64,000 bases of DNA, taken from Pseudoxanthomonas sp. PXM03. GTDB lineage: Bacteria > Pseudomonadota > Gammaproteobacteria > Xanthomonadales > Xanthomonadaceae. Position numbers and translations under genes: made by a program. The notes beneath the pieces were generated by a model. That model did no database searches and was not told the origin of the DNA. It worked only from the letters and a program-made list of their open reading frames with translations. Each line of letters begins with the position of its first letter. Position 1 is the first letter of the stretch. Location of the stretch: the NCBI RefSeq assembly GCF_014852005.1, contig NZ_JACVAU010000001.1:1801857-1865856 (forward strand), read 5' to 3'. This document shows positions 32,719-43,982 of the stretch, one piece after another.

Positions 32719-33846
32719 TCAGTCGCACTGCTTGAACGGCGTATGCGCCTGCAGGCTGAGGGCATAGCGGCGCACGGCCAAGGCTTCTTCCCCGCACCAA
32801 TCGGCCAGGGCGGCGGAGAAGTCCGGACGGGCGATCCAGTGGCGTGAGTACACGAAGGTGGGCAGGAACCCGCGCGCGATCTTGTGTTCGCCCTGGGCGC
32901 CGGGCTCGAAGATCTTCAATCCCTCGCGCAGGCAATAGTCGATGCCCTGGTAGTAGCAGGTCTCGAAATGCAGTCCCGGCAGCACGCTCTCCGCGCCCCA
33001 GTAGCGGCCATACAGGGTGTCCCCTCCACGCAGGCACAGCGCCCCTGCGATCGTGCGGCCCTCATGATCGGCCAGGAACATCACCAGATTGCGCGACAGC
33101 GAGGTCGCGAGATGTTGCAGGAACTGCAGCGTCAGTGCCGGCGAGTTGCCGTACTCGCGGAAGGTACGCAGGTAGAACCCGAACATTGCCTGCAGGTCGG
33201 CTTCGCTGGCTTCGTCGCCGTGCACGGTACGGAAGGTCACCCCGGCGCGCTGCACCTTCGCGCGTTCCTGGCGGATGTTCTTGCGGTGCTTGTGGTCGAA
33301 GTCCGCCAGGAAGCCGTCAAAGTCGCACCAGTGCCCCGGGTTGCGCCAGTGGTACTGCACATCGATGCGCGGCAGCCAGCCCACCGGAAAGCCTGCGTGC
33401 TCGACGGGCGTCGGGAAGTTGATGTGGGCGGAGGACAGGTTCAGCCGCAGCGCCTGGTCCTGGATCGACGTCAGCAGCAACGTGCGATGGCCATGATCCG
33501 ATGCCAGCAGCCGGGGTCCCGTGACAGGCGAGTAGGGCACGCCGCCCAGCCACTTGGGGTAGTAGTCCAGCCCGTGCTGCGCGTACGCGTGCGCCCAGGC
33601 GTGGTCGAAAACGAACTCGCCGTGCGAGTTTTCCTTGAGGTAGCCCGGCGCTGCGGCGACCAGCAGTTCTCCGTCCCACAAGGTGGCGTGATGCGGCGTC
33701 CAGCCCCATTCCCCGCGCAGGCAGCCGTGGGCTTCCAGCCCATGCAGGAACGCATGGGAAACAAAAGGGTTGCGGCCATCGTGCAGGGCATCCCATGCGG
33801 GTGCCGGCAGGTCGGCAAGGGAAGAAAGGAAGCGGACCGCAATCAT
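32719..33846 (-). CDS. FemAB/GNAT-like acyltransferase (DUF482 family)
   Basis: This 375-residue cytoplasmic protein is of the PF04339 type, annotated as peptidogalycan biosynthesis or GNAT N-acetyltransferase-like. Motifs are NPFVSHAFLHGLEAHGC, FDHKHRKNIRQERAKVQRAG, and the C-terminal HFETCYYQGIDYCLREGLK with GAQGEHKIARGF. The last is the family's characteristic signature. The reaction is unproven; a role in modifying cell-wall or aminoacyl substrates is only inferred. It lies 9 bases after the phosphoesterase gene, within the trxB operon. Confidence 0.88.
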   Translation of the reverse strand: MIAVRFLSSLADLPAPAWDALHDGRNPFVSHAFLHGLEAHGCLRGEWGWTPHHATLWDGELLVAAAPGYLKENSHGEFVFDHAWAHAYAQHGLDYYPKWLGGVPYSPVTGPRLLASDHGHRTLLLTSIQDQALRLNLSSAHINFPTPVEHAGFPVGWLPRIDVQYHWRNPGHWCDFDGFLADFDHKHRKNIRQERAKVQRAGVTFRTVHGDEASEADLQAMFGFYLRTFREYGNSPALTLQFLQHLATSLSRNLVMFLADHEGRTIAGALCLRGGDTLYGRYWGAESVLPGLHFETCYYQGIDYCLREGLKIFEPGAQGEHKIARGFLPTFVYSRHWIARPDFSAALADWCGEEALAVRRYALSLQAHTPFKQCD

Positions 33847-33855
33847 CGGCAGATG

Positions 33856-34743
33856 CTACGGACGCAGATCCAGCACGTCGATGGTCGGAGGATTGAACAA
33901 GCGCATCGGCAGACCGATCTCGCCGGTGCCCACGGTGGTGTACACGCGCACGCGGCCATGGGGCGTGCGCAGGAACTGCTCGCCGCGATCGAAGCCGTAC
34001 TGGCTGGGAATCACGCGTTTGTACAGCCACGGAATGCGGATCTGCCCACCATGCGTATGGCCTGCAAGCACCAGCGCCGCCTGGGCCGGATCGAGGTCGA
34101 TCGCGCTGTCGGGATTGTGGGTCAGCACCAGGGTGGGAGAGGTCGAGGGCAGGGCGGAAAGGAAGCCGGGATCGTCCTTGTTCGCCCAGCGGTCGCCCAG
34201 TCCGGCGAGACGGAATCCGCGCACGGTGACGGTTTCGCCTTCGATCACGCTGACGTTGTGCGTTGCCAGGGCGGAACGGAGCTCTGCATCGATGTCGGGC
34301 CCCGGCGCCTGCTGGTCATGATTGCCGAGCACGGCGTACGTGGGCAGATGGAGCTCCGCGAGGGGCGCGAACATCTGTTGCAGCGACTTGCCGGCAGGCT
34401 CGTAGGTGAAATCGCCGGCAATCACCACCGCGTCCGCCTGCAGGGTGTTGATCCGGTCCACCACCCGCTGCAGGTATCTACTGTCCTTGTAGACGCCCAG
34501 ATGGATGTCGCTGATCAACACCAGTCGTGCCTGCCCGCCGGTGCCCGCGAGTACCGTCTCCTGTACGTGGATCCGCTGTGGTTCGACGAAGCGTGACCAG
34601 GCGAACAGCAGGCAGCCGGACAGAAGCAGGGCAACCAGCCAGCGCCTGCGCTTCTCGCGCAAGCGCCACACCAGCCAGGCCAGGAAAGGCCAGACCAGCC
34701 AGCTGCCGTAGAACAGGCACTGCTTGATCAGCAGCTTGTCCAT
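33856..34743 (-). CDS. Membrane-anchored metallophosphoesterase
   Basis: This 295-residue protein has two N-terminal hydrophobic segments (YGSWLVWPFLAWLVW and WLVALLLSGCLLFAW). A calcineurin-like phosphoesterase domain follows. Metal-binding motifs are ISDIHLG, IAGDFTY, LGNHDQQ, LTHNPD and AGHTHGGQIR, so the dinuclear site is complete. It resembles YkuE/LpxH-like enzymes. The substrate is unknown; lipid-linked or cell-envelope phosphates are plausible because of the membrane anchor. It follows trxB by 27 bases. Confidence 0.9.
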   Translation of the reverse strand: MDKLLIKQCLFYGSWLVWPFLAWLVWRLREKRRRWLVALLLSGCLLFAWSRFVEPQRIHVQETVLAGTGGQARLVLISDIHLGVYKDSRYLQRVVDRINTLQADAVVIAGDFTYEPAGKSLQQMFAPLAELHLPTYAVLGNHDQQAPGPDIDAELRSALATHNVSVIEGETVTVRGFRLAGLGDRWANKDDPGFLSALPSTSPTLVLTHNPDSAIDLDPAQAALVLAGHTHGGQIRIPWLYKRVIPSQYGFDRGEQFLRTPHGRVRVYTTVGTGEIGLPMRLFNPPTIDVLDLRP

Positions 34744-34770
34744 CCCTGGCGCTCTCCCCTGGGGCCCGGA

Positions 34771-35772
<1,002 letters not shown>

Positions 35773-35800
35773 TCATCGTCTGCAAGCCCATAGAGTGGCG

Positions 35801-35872
35801 ATGCGTATCCGGCGAATCAAGGCGCGCGGGTGGAAAGCGGTGGTGCACGCGCAAGCCCGACGGATCGATTGA
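35801..35872 (+). CDS. Possible 23-residue Arg-rich peptide
   Basis: ATG to TGA encodes MRIRRIKARGWKAVVHAQAR followed by RID. AGAGTGG stands just before the ATG, and the terminator hairpin begins 4 bases after the stop. The composition (about seven Arg plus Lys and His) and the position before a terminator recall leader peptides or small basic proteins. There is no homology evidence. Confidence 0.18.
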   Translation: MRIRRIKARGWKAVVHAQARRID

Positions 35873-35875
35873 AGA

Positions 35876-35901
35876 CGCTGCGCAGCCACGCGGCGTTTTT
35901 T
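35876..35901 (+). terminator. Orphan terminator upstream of ftsK
   Basis: The stem CGCTGCG/CGCGGCG contains one G-U pair, has a 6-base loop, and is followed by TTTTTT. No annotated plus-strand gene precedes it. Confidence 0.6.
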
Positions 35902-36014
35902 GCTGTCTGGGGTAGCGCAATCGTCCGCCCTGGCGGGATGCCCCGGCTGTTGTGTCGGGCATGATTCGTTTACTATCAATCACTAACAGAAATTTCCTAA
36001 GGTCTGGTCCAAAG

Positions 36015-38378
<2,364 letters not shown>

Positions 38379-38391
38379 AGCTTGATTTTGG

Positions 38392-38453
38392 GGGAGCGAC
38401 GTAAAGTCGCGACGACGCGCTGCCGGAGGTCGATCGCGACTTACGTCGCTCCC
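38392..38453. repeat. REP-like inverted repeat, copy 2
   Basis: Arms GGGAGCGACGTAAAGTCGCGA (38392-38412) and TCGCGACTTACGTCGCTCCC (38434-38453) are near-perfect complements differing by one extra A. They lie between ftsK and lolA. The core GGGAGCGACG...GTCGCGA matches copy 1 at 9622-9684. Confidence 0.8.
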
Positions 38454-38532
38454 ACCACAGCCGGGCGCCCACCCCCCATTCAGTTTCACCCGGCCACACT
38501 CCGCCCCAACGTCCCTCACCCCGGAACGCACC

Positions 38533-39156
38533 ATGCTCCGCACTGCACGCTACGCCATCCTCGCCACCGCCTTGCTCGCCACCAGCGCCTTCGCCGGTGC
38601 CCGCGATGAGCTCAAGACCTTCACCACCGGGCTGAAAGGGCTGGACGGGCAGTTCACCCAGAAGGTGTACGACGGGGGGGGCAAGCTCAAGGAAACCTCG
38701 AATGGTCGCGTCGCGCTGTCCGCCCCGCGCCTGTTCCGCTGGGAGTACAACAAACCCTACGAACAGCTGATCGTTGCTGACGGCAAGAAAGTCTGGGTCT
38801 ACGACCCGGACCTGCAGCAGGCCACCGTGCGCGAGCAGGGCATCGAAGAAGAGAACAGCCCGCTGGCGGCGCTGATCGACCCCGGCAAGCTGGACCAGCA
38901 GTTCAAGGTCGCCGAAGCCACGGGGCAGGGCGGCGAGCAGTGGCTGACGCTCACGCCCAAGCAGGAAGGCGATGCCAGCTTCCAGACCGCGCGCCTGGCG
39001 TTCACCAACGGCACGCTGGTGAGGATGGAAGTAAAGGATGCGGTAGGCCAGCGCACGGAAATCAGCTTCTCGGGCTGGAAGCGCAATCCCGCGTTCGCCG
39101 CGGGTACGTTCAAGTACGCACCGGCCAAGGGCGTGGATGTCGTGGGCGGCCCCTGA
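38533..39156 (+). CDS. lolA: Outer-membrane lipoprotein carrier protein LolA
   Basis: LolA is the periplasmic chaperone that carries lipoproteins from LolCDE to LolB. It has 207 residues with a signal peptide (RTARYAILATALLATSAFAGA). The mature protein shows the family pattern GLDGQFTQKVYDGGGKLKET, FRWEYNKPYEQLIVADGKKV and WVYDPDLQQATV. The gene order ftsK-lolA-rarA is the same as in E. coli. It is probably transcribed with ftsK or from its own promoter after the REP-like repeat. Confidence 0.95.
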   Translation: MLRTARYAILATALLATSAFAGARDELKTFTTGLKGLDGQFTQKVYDGGGKLKETSNGRVALSAPRLFRWEYNKPYEQLIVADGKKVWVYDPDLQQATVREQGIEEENSPLAALIDPGKLDQQFKVAEATGQGGEQWLTLTPKQEGDASFQTARLAFTNGTLVRMEVKDAVGQRTEISFSGWKRNPAFAAGTFKYAPAKGVDVVGGP

Positions 39157-39192
39157 GCGGGACGCCACGCATGGCCTGCGGTCGCGCGACGT

Positions 39193-39204
39193 TACAATGA
39201 AGCG
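39193..39204 (+). promoter_or_regulatory. -10 box for a possible leaderless rarA transcript
   Basis: TACAAT at 39193-39198 ends 6 bases before the GTG start of rarA. There is no Shine-Dalgarno before the GTG. Confidence 0.4.
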
Positions 39205-40571
39205 TGGCCAAGATACGTACCCCCCTTGAACCGCAGGCCGACCTGCTGAGTACCGACACCGATGCGCTGAGGCCGTTGGCCGAGCGCATCCGGCCGCGCA
39301 GCCTGGATGAAATGGTCGGCCAACGCCGGCTGCTCGCGCCGGGGAGCGCGCTGCGTCGGGCCGTGGAGTCCGGCCACGTGCACTCGATGATCCTGTGGGG
39401 GCCACCGGGTTGCGGCAAGACCACGTTGTCGCTGCTGCTGGCGCGCTATGCCGATGCCGAGTTCAAGGCGATCTCCGCCGTGCTGTCCGGCCTGCCCGAG
39501 GTACGCCAGGTGCTGGCCGAAGCCGCGCAACGCTTTGCCGGCGGTCGTCGTACGGTGCTGTTCGTGGACGAAGTGCACCGCTTCAACAAGGCCCAGCAGG
39601 ATGCGTTCCTGCCGCATATCGAGCGCGGGACGATCATCTTCGTTGGCGCCACAACGGAGAATCCGTCGTTCGAACTGAACTCCGCGCTGCTCTCGCGCTG
39701 CCGCGTGCACGTGATGGAAGCGGTGTCGCCCGACGACATCCGGCACGCCCTTCGCCTTGCGCTTGCGGATGCCGAGCGCGGACTGGGTGAACTTGGCGTG
39801 GAGGTGGACGACGAGGCGCTGCTGGAGATCGCGACGGCTGCCGACGGGGATGTGCGGCGAGGACTGACGCTGCTCGAAATCGCTGCGGAACTGGCTGCCG
39901 ACGAAGGGGGGCGCATCACCCCGCAGACACTCGCACAGGTGCTGGCAGACCGCACGCGCCGCTTCGACAAAGGGGGCGAGCAGTTCTACGACCAGATCTC
40001 GGCACTGCACAAGTCGGTGCGCAGCTCCAATCCCGACGGCGCCGTGTACTGGCTGGCGCGCATGCTGGATGGGGGGTGCGACCCCGCCTATCTGGCACGA
40101 CGCATGACGCGGATGGCGGTGGAGGACATCGGTCTGGCTGATCCGCGCGCCCTGCAGATGGCGATCGACGCGTGGGATACCTACGAGCGGCTCGGCAGTC
40201 CCGAGGGCGACCTCGCGCTCGCGCAACTGGTGATCTATCTCGCCAGCACGGCCAAATCCAACGCCGGCTACATGGCGTTCAACGCCGCCAAGCGCGACGT
40301 GCGCGAATACGGCACGCAGGACGTACCCCTGCACCTGCGCAACGCCCCGACCAAGCTGATGAAGGAGCTGGGCTACGGCACCGGTTACCAGTACGACCAC
40401 GATGCAGCGGGCGGCATCGCGCTGGACCAGACGGCATTTCCCGATGCGATGGGCGAGCAGGTCTACTATGCGCCGGTCGAACGCGGCCTCGAGATCAAGC
40501 TGAAGGAAAAACTCGACCGCCTGCGCGAGGCGCGCCGCCAGGCGCGGCTGCAGGCCGGACGCGACGACTGA
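39204..40571 (+). CDS. rarA: Replication-associated recombination protein RarA (MgsA)
   Basis: RarA is an AAA+ ATPase related to clamp loaders that acts on stalled replication forks. It has 455 residues. The N-terminus is PLAERIRPRSLDEMVGQRRL. Walker A is GPPGCGKTTLSLLL and Walker B is TVLFVDEVHRFNKAQQDAFL, followed by sensor 1 FVGATTENPSFELNSALLSR. The C-terminal tetramerisation domain includes YLARRMTRMAVEDIGLADPR. The start is GTG. crcB follows after 25 bases. Confidence 0.96.
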   Translation: MAKIRTPLEPQADLLSTDTDALRPLAERIRPRSLDEMVGQRRLLAPGSALRRAVESGHVHSMILWGPPGCGKTTLSLLLARYADAEFKAISAVLSGLPEVRQVLAEAAQRFAGGRRTVLFVDEVHRFNKAQQDAFLPHIERGTIIFVGATTENPSFELNSALLSRCRVHVMEAVSPDDIRHALRLALADAERGLGELGVEVDDEALLEIATAADGDVRRGLTLLEIAAELAADEGGRITPQTLAQVLADRTRRFDKGGEQFYDQISALHKSVRSSNPDGAVYWLARMLDGGCDPAYLARRMTRMAVEDIGLADPRALQMAIDAWDTYERLGSPEGDLALAQLVIYLASTAKSNAGYMAFNAAKRDVREYGTQDVPLHLRNAPTKLMKELGYGTGYQYDHDAAGGIALDQTAFPDAMGEQVYYAPVERGLEIKLKEKLDRLREARRQARLQAGRDD

Positions 40572-40596
40572 CCTCCCCGCTGACGGAACACGACCG

Positions 40597-41010
40597 ATGC
40601 CGGCACACGCTGCACTCTGGTGGCAACAACTGATGCTGGTGATGGCGGGCGGTGCGCTGGGCGCGGCGGCGCGCTTCTGGCTGGGCGGCGCGCTGCTGCG
40701 ACAGCTGGGAAGCGGATTTCCCTGGGGCACGTTCGCGGTGAACATGATCGGCTCGTTCGCCGCCGGCTTCCTTGCGATCTGGCTGGAAGGGCGCGGCCCG
40801 TCCGCACTCTACTGGCGCGCCTTCCTGCTCGTCGGGGTGCTGGGAGCACTGACCACGTATTCGGCGCTGATGGTGGAGTGCCTGTTGTTCGCGCGAACGG
40901 AGCGCCAGGGCGCCGCACTGGGCTATCTCGCAATCACGCTGCTGACCGGGCTGCTGCTGGTGTGGCTGGGTGCACGCCTCGCCGATGCGGTCCGCGCACC
41001 GACCTGGTAA
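40597..41010 (+). CDS. crcB: Fluoride ion channel CrcB (Fluc)
   Basis: This is a dual-topology membrane channel exporting fluoride. It has 137 residues and four membrane segments. Family motifs are GGALGAAARFWLGG, then GTFAVNMIGSFAAGFL with the pore Asn, and GVLGALTTYSALMVE, which holds the central sodium-site region TTYS. No fluoride riboswitch fits in the 25-base gap to rarA, so it is expressed with rarA. Confidence 0.95.
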   Translation: MPAHAALWWQQLMLVMAGGALGAAARFWLGGALLRQLGSGFPWGTFAVNMIGSFAAGFLAIWLEGRGPSALYWRAFLLVGVLGALTTYSALMVECLLFARTERQGAALGYLAITLLTGLLLVWLGARLADAVRAPTW

Positions 41011-41090
41011 CGGCGACAACGCTGGCAACTACCTGGGCCGGCCATCACGCGCTGGATATGACGCTCCCGCTTCGCCAGCGGACGAGCGGT

Positions 41091-41128
41091 CTGTTCGCGA
41101 ATGAAAATTTAACGCGTCGCGCGAACAG
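41091..41128. promoter_or_regulatory. Inverted repeat flanking an AT-rich core before the Fap-like operon
   Basis: CTGTTCGCG (41091-41099) and CGCGAACAG (41120-41128) are perfect 9-bp complements. The 20-base spacer contains AATGAAAATTTAA, the most AT-rich stretch nearby. The site is about 85 bases before the first gene of the operon, so an operator or promoter is likely. Confidence 0.45.
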
Positions 41129-41213
41129 GACTAACGATTGCCATGCAAGTGTGACCCGCGTCGCTTTTTAGGGGCTTCCCCTGGGTCCCGGAGCGGCCAC
41201 AAGGAGAATCAAC

Positions 41214-42740
41214 ATGTGCATTCGCAAGACACTGATCGCATCGGCGGTATTGCTGGCGCTCGGCACGACGGGACAGGCATTCGCGCAACAGACCAATACC
41301 GAAAATGGCCCGGGTGACGACATCCTGGTCAACCTCTCGGCGGATCTGAGCAACAACAGCACCAACACGGACAACAGCGACCACTCCGACAATTCGGACA
41401 ACTCCGATAATTCCGACCACAGCGACAACAGCACCCACGACGGCGACAACCGCAACAATCGCGGCAGGGCGACTGCGGAGGGCTTCGGCTCGACGGCCGC
41501 CAACAATGGCAGCACCGCGACGTCCACGTTCTCCAACTCTTTCAACCACAGCAAGGCCGTGGCCGAAACGAAGCTGATCGGCGCCGTTTCGGGCGTGACC
41601 GTGCACGACATCGGCAACGTCGCCAAGAACTGGGGCGACGCCAATGGCGGTGATGGCGGCAAGGGCGGGGCAGGCTATGGCGGCAAGGGCTATGGCGGCA
41701 GCGCGATGGGTGGCACCGGCAACGGTGGCAATGGCGGCGACGGCGGCGACGGCGGTAACGGCGGCAGCGGCGGTGACGCGAACAACGGCAGCGCGACCGC
41801 CGGCGATTCGTCGAACGGCAGCGCGACCATCGGCGATGCGACGGCCGGCAACGGCGGACGCGGCGGCAACACCGACGATACGCGCGGCGCCAACGGCGGC
41901 GACGGCAATGGTTGGGGCGGTGACGGAAACGCAACGGCCGGCAACGGCCGTGGCCGTGGTGGTGACGCCGGTGGCTGGGGCGGCGATGGTGGCGGTGCAA
42001 CGGGCGCCTCCGGCGGCGATGCCGGAAGCGCGAGCGGCGACACCGGTTCGATCGCGGGTGCTTCCGGTGGCGATGCCGGCGCAGGCAGCGGCAATGTCCG
42101 CGAGCGCGGCGCAGGCGACGGTACCAGCGGCGACGGTACCGCAACCGGTGGTGCAGGCACCTCAGGTGACGCGACTGCAACGGGCGGAGCAAGCAGCGCC
42201 ACCGCCGGCGCAGGCACGTCGGGTGACGCGACCGGTACCGGCGGTGACGGCTCCGGCACGGGCGGCGCAGGCTCCGGGACGGGCGGCGACGCGACCGCCA
42301 CGGGCGGCGCAGGCTCCGGCATGGGCGGCGCAGGCGGCACGCTGACGGCGACTGCGGGCGACGGCGGCGATGGTGGCGATGCCAGCAATGGCGACGCCAG
42401 CAATGGCAGCGCGTCCTCCACCGCCAGCAATGGCGATGCAACGGCCGGCAACGGCGCCAGCGGCGCGGTCGGTGCGACGGGCGGTGCGGGCGGCGTCGGC
42501 AACGGTGGCGACGGCAATGGCGGTGACGGCAATGGTGGCGTCGGCAACGGTGCAACCGGTGGTGCCGGCGGCGCAGGTGGTTCCGTTGCGGTCGATGCGG
42601 GTGCGTTCGACATGTCCAACAACATGACGAGCGTCGGGCAGTCGGCGGCCGGCATCATGGTGGCGGCACAGAACAGCGGCATGGCCTCGCTGATCCAGCA
42701 AGGCATCACCGTTCAAGCCAACCTGACCGTAGGCCCATAA
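41214..42740 (+). CDS. Secreted Gly/Asp/Ala-rich repeat protein, putative Fap-like fibre subunit
   Basis: The 508-residue product has a signal peptide ending QAFAQQ (about residue 25). An Asn/Ser/Asp block follows at about 45-80, with repeats of the DNSDHSDNSDNS type. A short non-repetitive segment (VAETKLIGAVSGVTVHDIGN) comes at about 117-137, then about 320 residues built on GGDGG, NGGDGG, GDATATGGAG and NGSAT units. The C-terminus (about 467-508) is different: SVGQSAAGIMVAAQNSGMAS then LIQQGITVQANLTVG, matching the end of the next protein. The ATG follows AAGGAG. Position and context suggest the major subunit of a Fap-like surface amyloid. Sequence resemblance to FapC itself is low, and PE_PGRS-like composition is only compositional. 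Confidence 0.62.
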   Translation: MCIRKTLIASAVLLALGTTGQAFAQQTNTENGPGDDILVNLSADLSNNSTNTDNSDHSDNSDNSDNSDHSDNSTHDGDNRNNRGRATAEGFGSTAANNGSTATSTFSNSFNHSKAVAETKLIGAVSGVTVHDIGNVAKNWGDANGGDGGKGGAGYGGKGYGGSAMGGTGNGGNGGDGGDGGNGGSGGDANNGSATAGDSSNGSATIGDATAGNGGRGGNTDDTRGANGGDGNGWGGDGNATAGNGRGRGGDAGGWGGDGGGATGASGGDAGSASGDTGSIAGASGGDAGAGSGNVRERGAGDGTSGDGTATGGAGTSGDATATGGASSATAGAGTSGDATGTGGDGSGTGGAGSGTGGDATATGGAGSGMGGAGGTLTATAGDGGDGGDASNGDASNGSASSTASNGDATAGNGASGAVGATGGAGGVGNGGDGNGGDGNGGVGNGATGGAGGAGGSVAVDAGAFDMSNNMTSVGQSAAGIMVAAQNSGMASLIQQGITVQANLTVGP

Positions 42741-42754
42741 GCGTTCCGCGGTGT

Positions 42755-42817
42755 CCTGGCCCAGCCGGGCCAGGCACTCCGTGCGGACGCAGGCGTCCCG
42801 CTTCACGGCGGGACGCC
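42755..42817 (+). promoter_or_regulatory. Tandem stem-loops after the repeat-protein gene
   Basis: Hairpin 1 (42755-42774) is CCTGGCCC/GGGCCAGG with a 4-base loop. Hairpin 2 (42792-42817) is GGCGTCCCGC/GCGGGACGCC with a 6-base loop. Both are perfect, and neither is followed by T runs. They would protect the upstream mRNA or weaken downstream expression. Confidence 0.6.
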
Positions 42818-42857
42818 CCATGGCTGCGCGGTGGACGCATGGCAAGGGAGACTGACC

Positions 42858-43280
42858 ATGCATACGCACCAACAGGCCGGGTTGCGCATCGCAGCCTGGG
42901 GATTGCTTGTCCTCGCGTTTGGCGCCTCGGCGGAAAACAACGCCGTGGCCCGCGCAGGATGGACACCCGCCATCACTTTCGAAACCCCGGTTCCGGACGT
43001 TCCGCTCGTGGCCGTCAGCGAATGGGGACGCGCGATCGCGGTGGACCGGCTGTCCGGCTTGCGAGGCGGTGACAGCAGCCAGACCGAGAACCTCATCGAT
43101 GTGGACGGCTCCGTGGATGGCAATACGGCGCACCACATCACCAGTGGAACCAACAGCATCGCTGACGGCGCGTTCGGCAACGCCAGCGGCATCAACACGG
43201 TCATCCAGAACACCGGCAGCAACGTGCTGATCCAGAACGCGATGATCGTGACCATCGATTTCAGCGGCGGACCGCAATGA
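42858..43280 (+). CDS. Small secreted protein of the Fap-like operon, with a double-glycine motif
   Basis: This 140-residue protein has a signal peptide (IAAWGLLVLAFGASAEN). The motif LSGLRGG at residues 65-71 has Leu at -7, Leu at -4 and Gly-Gly at -2/-1, as in substrates of C39 peptidases. The C-terminus is GINTVIQNTGSNVLIQNAMI then VTIDF, rich in the Gln/Asn/Val strands typical of curlin- or Fap-type subunits. The ATG follows AAGGGAG; an earlier in-frame ATG at 42831 is less supported. It overlaps the peptidase gene by ATGA. It could be a minor subunit or nucleator. Confidence 0.65.
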   Translation: MHTHQQAGLRIAAWGLLVLAFGASAENNAVARAGWTPAITFETPVPDVPLVAVSEWGRAIAVDRLSGLRGGDSSQTENLIDVDGSVDGNTAHHITSGTNSIADGAFGNASGINTVIQNTGSNVLIQNAMIVTIDFSGGPQ

Positions 43281-43981
43281 AACACCGTGTGCGGCAGCGT
43301 GGATGGCCGCGATGCATCTCGCTCGCGTGCGCGCTGGCGGTGCTCGGTGGCGCATCGGCGGCCACCAGCGACATCCGCGTGCCGGGCAGCGCCTACAGCG
43401 TCCGCGTGACCAGCCTGAAGGAAGCGCGGTTCAAGACGACGCTGCCGCAGCAGTACGATTTCAGTTGCGGCTCCGCCGCCACGGCGACGCTGCTGACGCA
43501 TCAGTATGGCCACGCCGTCAGCGAGGTCGACGTCTTCGTGCAGATGTACAACAACGGCGACCAGGCGCGCATCCGCAAGGAAGGCTTCTCGCTGCTCGAC
43601 ATGCGCCGCTACCTTCGCTCGAAGGGGTACGAGGCCGACGGCTTCGAGTTGCCGCTGGACAAACTGCAGCAGGAGAACGTGCCGGCCATCGTGCTGCTCA
43701 ACGACCGCGGGTACCGCCACTTCGTCGTGGTGAAGGGCCTGCGCGACGGTCGCGTGCTGCTGGGCGACCCGGCGCGTGGCACGCGTGCGATGCCGCGCTC
43801 TCGCTTCGAGGCGTTGTGGGACAACCGGGTGATGTTCGTCGTGCATAACCAGCGGGAACGCGCCCGCTTCAACCAGGCCCGCGACTGGCAGACCGCACCT
43901 CCGGCGCCGCTCGACATGGGAATCCAGCGCGATGGCCTGCGCAACGTCACCGTGCCCAGGCGCGGTGCGGGAGACATCTGA
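43277..43981 (+). CDS. Periplasmic C39-like cysteine peptidase (FapD-like)
   Basis: The 234-residue product has a signal peptide ending ASAAT. A papain-fold C39 domain covers about residues 45-195. The oxyanion Gln and catalytic Cys are in LPQQYDFSCGSAATATLL (C64). The His is H148 (RGYRHFVVVKGL) and the Asp is D164 (LLGDPARG), so the triad is intact. In Pseudomonas, FapD is a stand-alone C39 protein in the amyloid operon, without the ABC transporter parts of bacteriocin exporters. The same holds here. Likely substrates are the two neighbours carrying LxxLRGG/LxxMRGG. Confidence 0.82.
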   Translation: MKHRVRQRGWPRCISLACALAVLGGASAATSDIRVPGSAYSVRVTSLKEARFKTTLPQQYDFSCGSAATATLLTHQYGHAVSEVDVFVQMYNNGDQARIRKEGFSLLDMRRYLRSKGYEADGFELPLDKLQQENVPAIVLLNDRGYRHFVVVKGLRDGRVLLGDPARGTRAMPRSRFEALWDNRVMFVVHNQRERARFNQARDWQTAPPAPLDMGIQRDGLRNVTVPRRGAGDI

Positions 43982-43982
43982 C

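Noticed and set aside
41340..42590. Short DNA repeats that might be taken for a CRISPR array or tandem satellite.
   Set aside because: The repeats are in-frame Gly/Asp/Ser/Asn codon units of irregular length without unique spacers, and no cas genes are present.
41640..42600. Similarity to mycobacterial PE_PGRS proteins.
   Set aside because: Only the Gly-rich composition is shared. There is no PE domain and the lineage and operon differ.
41542..42709. Long minus-strand reading frames of about 337-339 codons, rich in Arg/His or Pro/Ala, opposite the Gly-rich gene.
   Set aside because: They are mirror images of the GGC/GAC repeats. They have no start site, no family motif, and the plus-strand product has a signal peptide and operon context.
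43277..43981. A bacteriocin ABC exporter (C39 domain of a peptidase-containing transporter).
   Set aside because: The protein has a Sec signal and no ABC or membrane domains. The next transporter-like gene is an outer-membrane barrel, as in Fap.
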